DNA of 16,272 nucleotides from CAZWHE01 sp964633825. Its GTDB lineage: Bacteria > Planctomycetota > B15-G4 > CAYZWU01. The stretch lies in the NCBI GenBank assembly GCA_964633825.1, contig CAZWHE010000090.1, positions 1-16,272 of the forward strand, in the 5' to 3' direction. Of this stretch, positions 1 through 7,832 are shown in pieces. The number at the start of each line of letters is the position of its first letter. Position 1 is the stretch's first letter. Under the pieces are notes generated by a model. It had not been told where the DNA came from. It worked only from the letters and a program-made list of their open reading frames with translations, and did not search any database. Made by a program: the position numbers and the translations under genes.

Positions 1-73
1 CATCCAAGCTCGGCGGCGCACGCACGCCACCACCCCTCCCGGGCCGGGCCACACATGGTAGCGCCGGAGTGAA
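1..73. other. GC-rich edge segment unrelated to the ATPase that follows
   Basis: No reading frame here encodes anything recognisable. The first 60 or so bases are strikingly GC-rich compared with the DNA that follows. In the frame of the downstream ATPase a TAG stop lies at 59-61, so the ATPase cannot extend to the left. An ATG at 56 in another frame runs only to a TGA at 71. The break near 60-75 looks like a recombination or insertion junction, although an assembly join cannot be excluded. Confidence 0.4.
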
Positions 74-1693
74 GTGGGTCTCTTGGATGCAAGCTACATC
101 TATTCCAACAGGAAGTTCGGGGAGCTGGGGGAGATGTGCAAACAGGCAGGAAGGGTCCCCACATTGATGGATTACTACCTCCTCCTGAAGTCTCAGAAGC
201 CGAGGCCAAGAAGCAGCGAGGAGGGTTATCTTGAGCGGACCCTCGCGCGGGTCGAAGGCCTCATTCAGATGAGCGGAGGCATCTTCGCAGCCAGAAAGGG
301 AATGCCGGTGGTTGAAATGTGCGAAAAAGGCCGGCTAGTAATCCTGGACATGCGGGAGCTGGAGAGGATGGTAGCCGACTTTCTGTCGGCGTACTTCCTG
401 TACTACCTTTACTACAACAGGTTGCACAGTGAGAACCCTTTCGGGCACGGAATCGTGTGTGTGGTCCTGGACGAGCAGAGGAGTCTAATCCGGAAGAGAA
501 TCGCCGAGTCGAATCTGCCGGACATCGAGCTACTCTTCTCCCGCGCAAGAGCGCTGAACATCAGTCTGGGAATCTGCGAGCAGGTTCCGAGCTCAGTCGG
601 AAATGCCGTGCTGAGCTCGACGCGCCTGAGACTGGCATTCAACAGCAACCCCCCGGAACTTGTTCAGGTTGCCCAGCTCCTTGGACTGAACAGAGAACAA
701 GCAAGGGAGCTTCAGAGGTTGCCTATCGGGCACTGCGTTGGCAGGCTGTCTGGAAGCAGGATTCCCGAGCCTTTCCGGCTTGAGATTCCGGCTCCGAGCG
801 AGGAGGAGGCTGACCGGGAGACCATCAGGAGGGCCATCCAAAGGTCGGTCTCTGAGATGGAGAGGCATGTTATTGCAGTGGCCCGGGTTGACGAGGAGAA
901 GCCTCCTTCTGGTCCACCCATTCCACCCAAGGGGAAGGAAAAGCCTAAGAAAGGAAACCGCCTGGAAGGGAATGTCCTTGAGAGGTTCATGAGGATTGTT
1001 ACGAAGCCGCCGGAGATGTTCGAGGACGCTGAGAAGGCGCTGGGATGGGACAGGGGAAGGGAACAACGAGCCAGGAGTGTGCTCAACTACATGGGAGTGA
1101 TTTCCTACACCACCATCGGGAACAAAAGGAAAATAACCTTCTTGTCCGAGCAGGGAAAGGAACTGGCCAAGTCAATGGGGTGGGAAATCAGGAAACACAA
1201 AGGAGGGGCGGCGCACGAGTGGATGCTCGAGAAGACTGAAGCCAGGTTCAGGCGCCTGGAAAAAGAGGTGGAGGAAGTGAAGTCGGTCAGGTTCAGGCAC
1301 CGGGGATTCGGTGATCTGTTTGAGGGAAGACAGCCCGACTCCTTGGTCCTCATTTCAAAGAGAAATGAGAAGGGGGAAGGTAGTGAGATCAGGGAAGAGA
1401 GAGTCGCCATCCAGGTGTGTTCACGAAACAACCCGGACTTTGAGGCGACAAGTCTGGGGGAAGAACTTGCTTGGTGCGACTTGCGAGCAGTGGTGCTCGT
1501 CGCGGTCAACAGAGACAAGAAGGAAGCCATTCGAAAGAAGATCATGGAGATTTCCGGGGGCGACATCCCGGAAAAGATAGTGCTCTTCCATCTGGAAGAG
1601 ATATTGAGTCCTAAGATCAATCTAGGGAAAGAATTAGGGTTATGGTGTTATGAACAGAAAAATAAGAGAGATAAAGAAAAGCCCCGTGCGTAA
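74..1693 (+). CDS. HerA/VirB4-like (DUF87-type) ATPase, N-terminally truncated, with C-terminal winged-helix and nuclease-like regions
   Basis: This is the C-terminal part of a hexameric DNA-pumping ATPase of the HerA/conjugation type. Residues about 86-98 form a strand-helix core and 127-134 (IVCVVLDE) are Walker B. Residues 150-225 resemble the sensor and arginine-finger end of the RecA fold. The Walker A half and the usual N-terminal barrel are missing, and an in-frame stop at 59-61 blocks any extension. After a Pro/Lys-rich linker (about 275-296), residues 300-370 look like a winged helix and 385-405 a coiled coil. Residues 420-490 resemble a PD-(D/E)XK nuclease core, with PD at 421-422 but VAIQV where E-x-K is expected. 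The GTG start is formal. The AlpA-type gene follows closely. Such ATPases belong to conjugative or island modules, so this copy is probably a relic that cannot hydrolyse ATP. The family call is good; the nuclease call is tentative. Confidence 0.65.
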   Translation: MGLLDASYIYSNRKFGELGEMCKQAGRVPTLMDYYLLLKSQKPRPRSSEEGYLERTLARVEGLIQMSGGIFAARKGMPVVEMCEKGRLVILDMRELERMVADFLSAYFLYYLYYNRLHSENPFGHGIVCVVLDEQRSLIRKRIAESNLPDIELLFSRARALNISLGICEQVPSSVGNAVLSSTRLRLAFNSNPPELVQVAQLLGLNREQARELQRLPIGHCVGRLSGSRIPEPFRLEIPAPSEEEADRETIRRAIQRSVSEMERHVIAVARVDEEKPPSGPPIPPKGKEKPKKGNRLEGNVLERFMRIVTKPPEMFEDAEKALGWDRGREQRARSVLNYMGVISYTTIGNKRKITFLSEQGKELAKSMGWEIRKHKGGAAHEWMLEKTEARFRRLEKEVEEVKSVRFRHRGFGDLFEGRQPDSLVLISKRNEKGEGSEIREERVAIQVCSRNNPDFEATSLGEELAWCDLRAVVLVAVNRDKKEAIRKKIMEISGGDIPEKIVLFHLEEILSPKINLGKELGLWCYEQKNKRDKEKPRA

Positions 1694-1748
1694 TCATAAC
1701 CGGGTTCATAGTGGGAGAGGAAGCATACGAGCCGTCAAGAACGATGGG

Positions 1749-1937
1749 ATGCCTCAGTACCTCAACGAGAAGCAAGTATCCGAGATGACCGGCTTGAGTC
1801 TTTCCACCCTTCGAAACTCAAGATTCCAAGGTCGCGGACTGCCCTACGTCAAAGTCGGCAGGTCAGTCCGTTATAGCCTCGCAGATGTCGTCGAATACAT
1901 GGAATCCCGGAAGGTTGTTCCTGCTGATGACGATTAG
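1749..1937 (+). CDS. AlpA/excisionase-type helix-turn-helix protein (HTH_17)
   Basis: A small MerR-like winged-helix DNA-binding protein of the AlpA/Xis type. These proteins regulate or direct excision of integrated elements. From the ATG at 1749 it has 62 residues, the usual size. It begins MPQYLNEKQVSEMTGLS (helix-turn-helix), followed by a GLPYVKVGRSVRYS hairpin wing and a C-terminal helix. An in-frame ATG at 1650 would add 33 residues unlike the family and overlap the ATPase gene, so I prefer 1749, although no clear Shine-Dalgarno supports either start. The JAB gene follows directly. The position close to the tRNA-Met fragment at 2559 suits an excision factor for a left-hand island, but the matching integrase is not in view. 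Confidence 0.7.
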   Translation: MPQYLNEKQVSEMTGLSLSTLRNSRFQGRGLPYVKVGRSVRYSLADVVEYMESRKVVPADDD

Positions 1938-1995
1938 GCATGCTTGGCACGGTTCAGGCGTCAGACGTAAATGCTATCAAGCATTGAAAGACGAC

Positions 1996-2544
1996 ATGAA
2001 GGAATTCAGTTTTCAGGATGGCGGGTACAAGGGTTACAGGATCTCAGTTAGACTGACTCGTGAAGGGCAGGGATTCGCCAAGCTGAAAATCGAAGGTCCG
2101 AGAGATGTGTACGGTTTCCTGAAGGAGATGGAGGAGTACGACCGAGAATGTGTTTATGCTCTTCATCTGGATCTTCGCAATCAAGTCATCTCTTGCGAGG
2201 AAGTCAGCAAGGGCAGTATGGGGTCAACAACGACAACAGCCAGAGAAATTTATCGGGGGGCGTTACTGAGTTCAGCAACCAAGATCGTAGTCGTCCACAA
2301 TCATCCGAGCGGAGATCCCCGCCCATCAATGGGCGACAAGGTCATGAGCGAGTGCTTATCCGAGTCGGGCGACATATTGGGAATTGAACTCATCGACAGC
2401 ATGATCATTGCTGACGGTCATTACTATTCCAAGAGCATGGAAGAAGAGTGGGGAGAGGATCTCTGTATTTTTCGCCCCAGTGCTGGGAAGACTGCTGGGA
2501 ACGACTGTTCCAAAAAAGAACAAGGAGCCAGGCCATTGACCTAA
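1996..2544 (+). CDS. RadC-type JAB/MPN+ domain protein
   Basis: A stand-alone JAB domain protein of the RadC type, common on islands and plasmids, with unclear function (a metal-dependent hydrolase fold). The JAMM motif is complete: HNHPSGDPRPSMGD matches HxHx7SxxD, with His101, His103, Ser111 and Asp114 counted from the chosen start. An upstream acidic residue lies in EEVSKG. The N-terminal helix-hairpin-helix of full-length RadC is absent. The ATG at 1996 is preceded at good spacing by a purine-rich GAAAG. An upstream ATG at 1927 overlaps the end of the AlpA-type gene and is a possible alternative. The last codons lie in a hairpin that looks like a terminator for the opposite strand, 15 bp before the tRNA-Met fragment, so the C-terminus may have been recruited from the integration junction. 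Confidence 0.75.
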   Translation: MKEFSFQDGGYKGYRISVRLTREGQGFAKLKIEGPRDVYGFLKEMEEYDRECVYALHLDLRNQVISCEEVSKGSMGSTTTTAREIYRGALLSSATKIVVVHNHPSGDPRPSMGDKVMSECLSESGDILGIELIDSMIIADGHYYSKSMEEEWGEDLCIFRPSAGKTAGNDCSKKEQGARPLT

Positions 2545-2550
2545 CTCCTT
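2512..2550 (-). terminator. Rho-independent terminator just downstream of the tRNA-Met fragment
   Basis: On the minus strand AAGGAG and CTCCTT form a 6-bp stem (arms at 2545-2550 and 2522-2527) with an inner AGG/CCT pairing. A few bases later a run of six T follows (complement of 2512-2517). It lies 9 bp past the CCA end of the tRNA fragment, as a tRNA terminator would. It overlaps the end of the JAB gene on the other strand. Confidence 0.5.
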
Positions 2551-2558
2551 TCTGTATC

Positions 2559-2604
<46 letters not shown>

Positions 2605-2620
2605 GCGAGAGGCCATGCTC

Positions 2621-3769
2621 CTATTCCAGAATCCCACCTTCCCATAACCTCTTCAGGAATTCCCTGACTGGGAGCAAATGCACGTCATCCCAAACTGCAG
2701 CTCTATCGCCTAGATAGACTCCGTAGCAACCGGTCAGGCGCTCTCCCAATTCCGACTTCATGCGGTGCAATCCTCGATTGAATCGCTTCTCCCACTTGGG
2801 AGAAGCCTTGAACTCGGCAGCAACAAACCCTGTGGACGTCTCGCAGAGGAAGTCGACTTCAACACCGTCATAGCTGCGCCAGAAGTGAATCCTGTAGTGA
2901 AGCTTCGAGTAGGACAGAAACGAACGGATTTCATTAAACAGGAGCGTTTCCAGCAACTGGCCACTCTCTTCCTGGGTTGGAGGATAGGCAATTCTACCCG
3001 ATAGCGTTCGGGCGACGCCGGAATCAAAGAGGTAGAACTTCGGATGCTGAACCTGCTTGGTTCGGCGCTTCAACTTCCAAGGCTCGATCCAGTAACCGAC
3101 CAAGGTGTCGACCAGAACGTTGAAGTAGTTCTGCACAGTTTGGCGGCTGACGGCGGCGTCGCGGGCGATGCCGGCAACGTTGGTCACCTGCCCGTTCTGC
3201 CTTGCGGCTACCTCCAGGAATCGTGAGAAATGGCCGATGCTGCGGGTCAGAGCCTCCGCCTTGATCTCCTCCTGCAGGTACGTTTCCGCATATGTCGTCA
3301 GGTACGACACAGGATCTCCCCCAAGAACAGCCATGGGAAGAGTGCCGTTCACCATCGCCTCGGAGACCGAGAAATCGGACCCCAGTTCTGCAGACACAAA
3401 GGGGAACATGTGCCTGACGATCGCTCGACCTGCCAGAAGGTTCGTGCCACCACGGCGCAGCTTGCGGGCGCTGGAACCTGACAATACGAAACGCAGCCCC
3501 TTATTCTCGATCAACCGGTGTACCTCATCAAGGAGAGCCGGAACTTTCTGGACCTCATCGATTACGATCCAGCGGTCAGCTGGCACGGACTCCAACTCAC
3601 GGTAGAGCGCTTCGGGCTCCCTACTGAGTCGCAGTGATTCGGAAGTATTCAAGAGATCATAGATGACCGCATCTTTGAAGTGGTGGTGGATCCAGGTGGA
3701 CTTCCCTGTGCCCCGCGGCCCCAGAAGCAGGATCGATTGTTCCGGTTTTCGCAGTAATCTCTTAATCAT
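2621..3769 (-). CDS. AAA+ ATPase with DUF4143 nuclease-like C-terminus (AAA_14 family)
   Basis: An AAA_14/DUF4143 ATPase, a family abundant in bacteria and archaea and often multicopy, with no settled role. From the start used here (MIKRLLRK), Walker A (GPRGTGKS) is at about 17-24 and Walker B (WIVIDEVQ) at about 67-74. SGSSARKLR (about 97-105) fits sensor 1. A winged-helix stretch lies at about 195-225. The DUF4143 part carries a PD-(D/E)XK-like signature, VDFLCE...AAEFK (about 305-321). ATGs at 3805, 3778 and 3769 are in frame, none with a clear Shine-Dalgarno; I chose 3769 because the family usually starts 10-20 residues before Walker A. The gene ends only 17 bp inside the tRNA-Met fragment, so it occupies the left end of the island. 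It is transcribed in the same direction as the CcbP-like gene behind it. A second paralogue lies at 13499-14815. Confidence 0.85.
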   Translation of the reverse strand: MIKRLLRKPEQSILLLGPRGTGKSTWIHHHFKDAVIYDLLNTSESLRLSREPEALYRELESVPADRWIVIDEVQKVPALLDEVHRLIENKGLRFVLSGSSARKLRRGGTNLLAGRAIVRHMFPFVSAELGSDFSVSEAMVNGTLPMAVLGGDPVSYLTTYAETYLQEEIKAEALTRSIGHFSRFLEVAARQNGQVTNVAGIARDAAVSRQTVQNYFNVLVDTLVGYWIEPWKLKRRTKQVQHPKFYLFDSGVARTLSGRIAYPPTQEESGQLLETLLFNEIRSFLSYSKLHYRIHFWRSYDGVEVDFLCETSTGFVAAEFKASPKWEKRFNRGLHRMKSELGERLTGCYGVYLGDRAAVWDDVHLLPVREFLKRLWEGGILE

Positions 3770-3856
3770 AGTTGGCATCTTTACCGGAAATATGCCACAG
3801 GTCAAGACATTTTGTACCTATTAACCGGAACAATGTCGAGGATAGTCAATTGCATG

Positions 3857-4228
3857 CTACCTCCAGCCGCCTGCCCAATAACGGTACGCCTCGATCCTTT
3901 CCCAGCCGGTGGGTGCCGGCGCGGGTAGGGGCAAATCCAGGATGGGGATCGATTGCCGCTTTTTGCCCCGCTTGCAGATGGCGACGATGTCGTCGCGCAC
4001 CGTCAGACCGACCTTCACCACGGTCACCTCCACGTCGAGGACCTCTGTGGCGAAAGGCAGCGCGAGATGTTCCTCGATCATGGTGAACAACCCGAGGACT
4101 TGTTCGGACTCCCCGTAAGCGTCGACGATCGCCTCTTTGACGAGCTCCTCGAGCCTGGACTTGGGGAGGCTCTTCTTGCCGGGTTTCCTTGATCGTGTCG
4201 CTTTGGCGGGTTTCCTGCTCTTTTCCAT
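3857..4228 (-). CDS. CcbP-like small protein (calcium-binding protein family)
   Basis: A 123-residue protein with a Lys/Arg-rich N-terminus (about 1-25), then a compact domain containing EAIVDAYGESEQVLGLFTM and LALPFATEVLDVEVTVV, ending in a proline-rich segment and a Trp-rich tail (YRYWAGGWR). This matches what I remember of the family named for cyanobacterial CcbP and usually annotated as calcium-binding. Whether this copy binds calcium is not shown by the sequence. I chose the ATG at 4228 because GAGGA lies just upstream; that ribosome binding site overlaps the stop codon of the primase-helicase gene. A TTG at 4240 would overlap that gene. Tight coupling implies co-translation with the primase-helicase and a role as its accessory or regulator, which is inference. 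Confidence 0.7.
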   Translation of the reverse strand: MEKSRKPAKATRSRKPGKKSLPKSRLEELVKEAIVDAYGESEQVLGLFTMIEEHLALPFATEVLDVEVTVVKVGLTVRDDIVAICKRGKKRQSIPILDLPLPAPAPTGWERIEAYRYWAGGWR

Positions 4229-4236
4229 TTCGTTCC

Positions 4237-6756
4237 TCAAGAATATTGGTCGTCGAGCCAGCGAAGCGCCTCTTCGTCGTACTCGATGGTGTAGTCGTCG
4301 ATCATCTGCTCTGGGGTGGTGTGGTCGCTCACCGAATAGCCCATGGCGCGGTAACCCTTCATTCGTTTCTCGAACATTCTCGCGAGCATGGGGACGTTGT
4401 GGTCCACATAGTCCATCACCCGGACCTCGGTCTTTGCGTGATGCTGCCGGTGCAAGCGACCTGCATACTGCACCAGGATTCCCTTCCAGGAGATGGGCAT
4501 CGCCAGGAAAAGCGTGTCGAGGCGAGCATCGTCGAAGCCCTCGCCGATGAACCTGCCGGTCGCCAGCAGAAGCCGCTCCTCGTTCTCCGGTGTGCTCATC
4601 AGCTTCCCGATAGCCGCTCGGCGGTCCTTGGTTTTCATGCCGCCCTGCAGGATGATGAGGTTGCGAGCCAAGCCGCGAAGTCGTTCGGCGAAGTACTCCA
4701 AGTGGTCCAGGCGTTCGGTCAGCAGAATCGGCGACCGCCCTTCTTCCAAAGCCTGGACTACATCGTCGAGGATGAGCCGGTTCCTGCGCTCATCCGATGC
4801 GATCTGACGGTAAACCTCCTGTATGCCTGCATCCGCCGCATCGCCGGCCAACCGGAATTCGGTGTCCCTTACGATGAGCTTGTGTTCGAAGGGTCGCGCC
4901 GCGGCCTGGCTCTTGGCGTCGATGGTGAAACGGGCGGGCCCCATGTGGAGCTGCAGGATCGGGTGAAGGCCGTCACGCCGGCGGGGGGTTACGGTCAGCC
5001 CGGCGATGTAGTGCGCCTTCACTTCGCGCATGACCCGCTCGAATGAGACCGCCGGGACGTGATGGCACTCGTCGACGATAACGTGGCCGTAATTGGCCAC
5101 ACTGTCGTCCACCGCGTCGCGGCGAGATAGGCTCTGCATCATGGCAACATCGAGCTTTCCGTTCGGTTTGCGCCTGCCGCCCCCGATCTGACCGATTTCC
5201 CTGGGCTTGAGGCCCAGGAAGAGAGAGAGCTGGGCAAGCCACTGCTCGAGCAGCTGCGTTCGGTGAACAAGAACGAGTGTGCTGCAACCACGGCAGGCAA
5301 CGAGGTTGGCGCCGACAACGGTTTTCCCGGATCCTGGCGGGGCCACGAACACACCGATATCATGCGCGGCCATGGCTTGGGCGGCTTGCTTCTGGATCGA
5401 GCTCAGTTCTCCGTGGAAGCAGACATCGAGAGGTTCCCCGTCCGCACGCTTGTCAATGACGTCGAGAGCGACTCCGACATCGCCGAGCAGCGTCTCCAAC
5501 TCACCAACACATCCGCGGGGGAGTCCCACATGTTGCGGATGGCCCTCAGCGCAGCTGATGACGCGTGGAGTGAGGGCCGTGGACAGACGCATCGCCTGCT
5601 TCTTGTAGAACTCGGGGTTCTGAAAGGCGGCCAGCCGTTTGATCTGGTCGATAAGGGGTGACGGCAGCCCCGCCGTCTCCACGAACAGAAGCTGGGATAG
5701 GACGCACTGGACCTTGACAGGAAGAGGTCCTGTAAGTGTCGGCTCGAGTCTGCGCCGCGATGGTAGGCGTTTCCATGGGGTCGTGCTCTTCTCCTCGTCC
5801 GCGAGATCGCCCATGCGCACACCGATGACCTGCCCTTTATCCTGGGCTTCGCGGGCGAGGGCTTCGACCTCGCTGAAGGTCATGCGCCGAAGGCCTGCAA
5901 GGAACGCCCATTGGTCGGGATAAGGGGTCCAGGTCTCATCGACGAACACCGAGTTTCCCTTCTGCCGTGGTCCGTCCTGAAAGGGCAGTGCGATCAGGTT
6001 TCCGAAGCCCCCTCGCGGCATGGTGTCCTGGTTGGGGAAGAAACGGTCGTAGGAGGCCATGGGTAGCTCGTGCCGCCCGGCCATGGTCTCCGTAATCAGG
6101 TAGCAGCCCATCTTGCGGGCAACGCTAGCGGGGATGTTGGACTCAAAGAAGAACCATACGTGAGCCCCGTCTCCGGAGCGGGATCTCTCCACTGCAAACG
6201 GCACACCCTTGGCCCTGCAGGTTTGAACAAAGGCCGCCACGTCATCGCGCCACCCACCCTTGTCGAAGTCCACGGCGAGAAACCAGCACGTCTCGTCCTC
6301 CAGCATGGGGTAGACGCCGATCGAGTGCCGGCCCCGGAAGTGATCGTGGACGGTCTTCTCGGTGAACGGGATGAATGCCTGGTTCGGGCATTCTCCGCAC
6401 CTCACGCGGGGTTTCTCGCAGACACCCCCCACCCACTCGTTGGCGCAGGCCGGCGAGTAGCCCTTCGTGCCCTTCTTGGCGTTGATCCATCGCTTGGGGT
6501 AGACGTCGGTCCGGCCGCGAAACAGCTCGAGGAAAAGCGCGACCTTCTCCTGTGAGCTGGTTGGTGCCTTGTCCAGCATAGCGGCTGGCCGTACCGGTTG
6601 TCGCGCCCGGTCGGCTTTCTCTCTGGCCGAGGATAGCTGTGCCTTCAGCTCGGAGATGCGTTGTACCAGATGGTCGCGCTCGGCATCGATCCTGGCCAGC
6701 TGCTCTTCGGCTCGGGTCAGCTCCTCTTGCAGGTCTCTTGGATCGCGTCCATTCAT
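4237..6756 (-). CDS. Archaeo-eukaryotic primase (TOTE-type) fused to SF2 DEAD/DEAH helicase
   Basis: An 839-residue fusion. Residues 8-50 form a coiled coil. Residues 65-310 are an archaeo-eukaryotic primase-like domain: a Cys cluster at 104, 113, 120 and 123 suggests a zinc knuckle, AVDFDK supplies the catalytic D163 and D165, and SGDGAHVW supplies H199. After a linker, residues 450-785 form an SF2 helicase: Walker A APPGSGKT (472-479), DECHH (562-566), TVTPRR (about 588-593), IGEGFD (737-742) and motif VI QYAGRLHR (763-770). No catalytic residue looks lost. Primases of this group synthesise primers on single-stranded DNA; with a helicase attached, likely substrates are forks or replicating mobile DNA. 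The family occurs in TOTE-type conflict systems. The ATG at 6756 matches the natural N-terminus. Upstream lies the basic-tail gene (106 bp away); downstream the CcbP-like gene is coupled to its stop. Family assignment is strong; a defence role is inferred. Confidence 0.9.
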   Translation of the reverse strand: MNGRDPRDLQEELTRAEEQLARIDAERDHLVQRISELKAQLSSAREKADRARQPVRPAAMLDKAPTSSQEKVALFLELFRGRTDVYPKRWINAKKGTKGYSPACANEWVGGVCEKPRVRCGECPNQAFIPFTEKTVHDHFRGRHSIGVYPMLEDETCWFLAVDFDKGGWRDDVAAFVQTCRAKGVPFAVERSRSGDGAHVWFFFESNIPASVARKMGCYLITETMAGRHELPMASYDRFFPNQDTMPRGGFGNLIALPFQDGPRQKGNSVFVDETWTPYPDQWAFLAGLRRMTFSEVEALAREAQDKGQVIGVRMGDLADEEKSTTPWKRLPSRRRLEPTLTGPLPVKVQCVLSQLLFVETAGLPSPLIDQIKRLAAFQNPEFYKKQAMRLSTALTPRVISCAEGHPQHVGLPRGCVGELETLLGDVGVALDVIDKRADGEPLDVCFHGELSSIQKQAAQAMAAHDIGVFVAPPGSGKTVVGANLVACRGCSTLVLVHRTQLLEQWLAQLSLFLGLKPREIGQIGGGRRKPNGKLDVAMMQSLSRRDAVDDSVANYGHVIVDECHHVPAVSFERVMREVKAHYIAGLTVTPRRRDGLHPILQLHMGPARFTIDAKSQAAARPFEHKLIVRDTEFRLAGDAADAGIQEVYRQIASDERRNRLILDDVVQALEEGRSPILLTERLDHLEYFAERLRGLARNLIILQGGMKTKDRRAAIGKLMSTPENEERLLLATGRFIGEGFDDARLDTLFLAMPISWKGILVQYAGRLHRQHHAKTEVRVMDYVDHNVPMLARMFEKRMKGYRAMGYSVSDHTTPEQMIDDYTIEYDEEALRWLDDQYS

Positions 6757-6862
6757 CCATCGTCATCCCACAGGCTCGGCCTTGGTGAATCTTTCAACGA
6801 GAGTGGGCTTCCGCTTATGATCTTCGTCGGGTCGGATCATGCTGACTTCGACTCCGGCTCGA

Positions 6863-7468
6863 TTATCGCCGGTATCTCCGGCTCTTGCGCTTGTTCCTCT
6901 TCTTGTCTTTGCGCTTCTTCTTCCTACGCTTGTCGTCCTCGCGCTTTTCAGCGGCGTCGGTACGTGCGCCGGTGCCTTGGCCATTCGATGATTGTCCCGC
7001 TTCCGACGGATCCGCCGCCCCACCTGCTGACTCACCGGCCGCTGCGTCGTTCTCTGCCGTTGCAGCATCACGCCGTTCAAAAAAGAGCTGTCTCGGCCTC
7101 TCCACGAGCTCGGCTTCGGAACTGTCCTGGTGGATGACCTGCGCCACAACGCGGTCGGTTACCTCGGAAAGGTAAGTCCGCAGCGTTTCGGAAATCTCCC
7201 GGAACTCGGGCCAGAGCGTCTCGTCGACAAAGCGCTTCGATACCCTGGCCATCACTGTGGTGCAGCGCTGACCGCTGTAGCGATATGGTCGAATCCCGTA
7301 CCGCCTGAGCAGTGCGACGAAGACGCGGCGCGACCACATGTCGGCCATCGAAAAGCGGTACTCTATCGGCGGAGCCTCCCGCTCCCAGAACGCTAGCCGC
7401 TCCAGGATACGTTCCTTGGCCCGCTCCGCCGCGTTCTTTTCGCCTGCGGTTCCGGGGGTAGAATTCAA
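6863..7468 (-). CDS. Uncharacterised conserved protein with polybasic C-terminal tail, out of frame with the gene before it
   Basis: I do not recognise a named domain. About 100 residues look like a well-conserved globular protein: FWEREAPPIEYRF, SMADMWSRRVFVALLRRYG, then RVSKRFVDETLWPEFRE. This is followed by an Ala/Gly/Asp-rich linker and an extremely Lys/Arg-rich tail (last 25 or so residues) that should bind nucleic acid or sit on another acidic partner. No ATG or GTG lies near the point where coding character begins. A TTG at 7468 is the only nearby candidate and lacks a ribosome binding site. The frame is +1 relative to the upstream gene, and a run of five C at 7455-7459 lies at the switch. 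Either it is translated as a frameshift fusion or it has lost its own start. It sits between the frame-disrupted gene and the primase-helicase on the same strand. Confidence 0.55.
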   Translation of the reverse strand: MNSTPGTAGEKNAAERAKERILERLAFWEREAPPIEYRFSMADMWSRRVFVALLRRYGIRPYRYSGQRCTTVMARVSKRFVDETLWPEFREISETLRTYLSEVTDRVVAQVIHQDSSEAELVERPRQLFFERRDAATAENDAAAGESAGGAADPSEAGQSSNGQGTGARTDAAEKREDDKRRKKKRKDKKRNKRKSRRYRR

Positions 7469-7832
7469 CGAGAGTCGACACGGCGTCGGCCGCGGCCTCG
7501 CCGGGGAAGTCTGGCGCCCAGCCGAGAGCGCCGTCGCTGCACATGAGCTCGATGGATTCCTCGAGAAGCTCACAGGCAGCCTCGCTTGGTCTAAGATACC
7601 CCCATGAGTGACTGCCGGCCCTGCTGTTCAGTTCATCCAGGCCTATGCCGGTGACGAGATCGGCCACCTCATCGACGACTGCCTCGACGGCAACATCATC
7701 AATCAGGTCCCTTGCGATAGCGTCCGCCTCCTGACGTAGGTCGGGGTGGCGCCGGAGAAGTTCGGCAAGTACCTGGCCGGTTTCTTCCCGACACAGATGG
7801 AAGAGAATCTCCTTGGTTTTCCTGCGCGTCAT
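7077..7832 (-). CDS. Uncharacterised helical protein, frame-disrupted after about 120 residues
   Basis: The start is clear: ATG at 7832 with GGAAGGAG at ideal spacing. The first 120 or so residues are acidic and helical (MTRRKTKEILFHLCREET..., GLDELNSRAGSHSWGYLRPSEAACELLEE, LGWAPDFPGEAA) and resemble a conserved uncharacterised island protein. The step from LLEESIEL straight to CSDGALGWAPDFP looks shortened compared with what I recall of relatives, which is a weak impression. After about VEFYP (near 7455) the frame yields Arg/Gly/Ala-rich sequence that looks like out-of-frame reading of the next gene down to a stop at 7077. The true product therefore probably ends or shifts frame near 7455. 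It is the first gene of a minus-strand run toward the primase-helicase and diverges from the Gp157-like gene. Confidence 0.55.
   Translation of the reverse strand: MTRRKTKEILFHLCREETGQVLAELLRRHPDLRQEADAIARDLIDDVAVEAVVDEVADLVTGIGLDELNSRAGSHSWGYLRPSEAACELLEESIELMCSDGALGWAPDFPGEAAADAVSTLVEFYPRNRRRKERGGAGQGTYPGAASVLGAGGSADRVPLFDGRHVVAPRLRRTAQAVRDSTISLQRSALHHSDGQGIEALCRRDALARVPGDFRNAADLPFRGNRPRCGAGHPPGQFRSRARGEAETALF

Noticed and set aside
4189..5046. Long plus-strand frame of 285 residues
   Set aside because: Antisense shadow of the primase-helicase helicase domain, whose motifs are intact on the other strand.
6763..6838. 25-residue frame MIRPDEDHKRKP... before the primase gene
   Set aside because: No clear ribosome binding site; better explained as the displaced end of the upstream gene (see the 12-bp repeat finding).
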